Assembly (NCBI RefSeq): GCF_000419605.1
Contig: NZ_ATTI01000001.1
Span: 1,770,501-1,834,500 of the forward strand
Reading direction: 5' to 3'
Source: Sphingomonas phyllosphaerae 5.2
GTDB lineage: Bacteria; Pseudomonadota; Alphaproteobacteria; Sphingomonadales; Sphingomonadaceae
Length of the DNA stretch: 64,000 nucleotides
The position numbers and the translations under genes are program-made. How positions within the stretch are numbered: the first letter of the stretch is position 1; every line of letters begins with the position of its first letter. A model generated the notes under the pieces. It worked only from the letters and a program-made list of their open reading frames with translations, had not been told where the DNA came from and made no database searches. Below, piece after piece: positions 63,318 through 64,000 of the stretch.

Positions 63318-64000
63318 CCCGCGACCGGCCGCGCCTGTCCGGCACCAACCTGGAGCGTGCCGCCGATCATAACCAGCGCGTGACGCTGCATGCGATCCGC
63401 GTCGGCAGCGCGCTGACGCGGGTCGAACTGGCGCATATCACCGGGCTGACCGCGCCGGCGATCGCCAACATCACCAAGCGCCTGTTGCAGGATGGCCTGA
63501 TCGAGGAGGCCGGGCAGCGGCGTGGCGGGCGCGGGCAGCCACCGACGCGGCTCGTCGTGCGGCGCGACGCCTGTTACGCGATCGGGATCAACGTCGACCG
63601 TGACCACGTGACGCTGGTGCTGGTCGATTTCGCGGGGCAGACGCTGTCGCGCAAGTCGGAGGAGATCGACTTCGCGCTGCCCGGCGACGTGCAGGCCTTC
63701 TACCGCCGCTCGGTGCGCGCGATGTTGAAGAGCGCCGAGGTCGAGGCCTCACAGCTTGTCGGTGTGGGGGTGGCGGTGCCAGACGACCTGGGATCGGTCG
63801 AATTGCCGGGGCGACCGGCCGCCTATGCGGAATGGGAAAGTGCCGATTTCGCCGCGCTCTTCGCGCAGCCGTTTGCGTTGCCGGTATTCGTCGAGAATGA
63901 CGCAGCGGCGGCCGCATCGGGCGAGATGCAGCTGGGGCTGGGGCAGCGTTACGGCAATTTCTTCTACATCCTGCTGTCGTCGGGCCTGGGGGGCGGGTTC
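63314..64000 (+). CDS. ROK family transcriptional regulator, partial
   Basis: The first 229 residues; the gene runs off the right edge. An N-terminal winged-helix (LHAIRVGSALTRVELAHITGLTAPAIANITKRLLQDGLIEEAGQ, about residues 25-70) precedes a ROK sugar-kinase-like domain with YAIGINVDRDHVTLVLVDFAGQ and NDAAAAASGEMQLGLGQ, then SSGLGGG. Such proteins repress carbohydrate genes and respond to sugars. It is divergent from GH92, so it likely controls the glycan locus. The start at 63314 overlaps a short upstream frame; a GTG at about 63239 is an alternative. Confidence 0.88.
   Translation, partial: MTRDRPRLSGTNLERAADHNQRVTLHAIRVGSALTRVELAHITGLTAPAIANITKRLLQDGLIEEAGQRRGGRGQPPTRLVVRRDACYAIGINVDRDHVTLVLVDFAGQTLSRKSEEIDFALPGDVQAFYRRSVRAMLKSAEVEASQLVGVGVAVPDDLGSVELPGRPAAYAEWESADFAALFAQPFALPVFVENDAAAAASGEMQLGLGQRYGNFFYILLSSGLGGGF

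Overview
The window looks like a chromosomal segment of a high-GC alphaproteobacterium of the Sphingomonas type. The evidence is the GC-rich, GC3-biased genes, two large TonB-dependent receptors, Tat-exported glycan enzymes, many small secreted sphingomonad-style proteins, several apparently leaderless genes, and dispersed short inverted repeats. No insertion sequence, prophage, CRISPR array, rRNA or tRNA gene was seen. The taxonomic call is an inference from gene content, not from a marker comparison.

Layout, left to right. (1) 1-4200: the end of a periplasmic aldehyde oxidoreductase operon (PaoB-like and PaoA-like subunits, running off the left edge), a class II aldolase and a secreted sialate O-acetylesterase. 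(2) 4.5-17 kb, minus strand: one long translation/RNA operon in the order rimP-nusA-tautomerase-ylxR-infB-rbfA-unknown-tdk-M50 protease-truB-rpsO-pnp, with a good promoter at 17035-17063 and a terminator after rpsO. (3) 17-21 kb: a lipoprotein sugar dehydrogenase, an MFS transporter, a small unknown protein and an FkbM methyltransferase. (4) 21.3-26.3 kb: a tandem glycine riboswitch ahead of gcvT-gcvH-gcvPA-gcvPB, so glycine probably controls its own cleavage. (5) 26.4-35.4 kb: an EamA transporter, a eukaryote-like ProRS, a TonB receptor whose Shine-Dalgarno lies in a hairpin, then thrS / small secreted protein / infC. infC appears to start at AUA, and thrS has a Thr-rich leader peptide upstream. 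(6) 35.5-44.5 kb: a retropepsin-like protease, a TPR/Asp-hydroxylase, a divergent ldcA/mpl murein-recycling pair, a membrane protein/XRE regulator pair with repeated operator-like sites, a thioesterase-like hydrolase, gloA-gloB methylglyoxal detoxification, and a PLP sulfur-amino-acid enzyme.

(7) 44.5-55.4 kb is the most unusual part: three sulfotransferase-like proteins (one with TPRs), a TauD-type and an aspartyl-hydroxylase-type oxygenase, an MDR reductase and a 1046-residue TonB-dependent receptor. It may be an outer-membrane uptake system coupled to hydroxylation/sulfation chemistry; its substrate is unknown. (8) 55.6-64 kb: a small secreted protein, a HI0933-type flavoprotein, an arylamine N-acetyltransferase, and a glycan locus with GH127, GH92 and a divergent ROK regulator cut by the right edge.

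Coordinates of starts were revised where a Shine-Dalgarno, family N-terminus or overlap argued for it; alternatives are given in the entries. Family calls come from reading motifs and length, without any database search.
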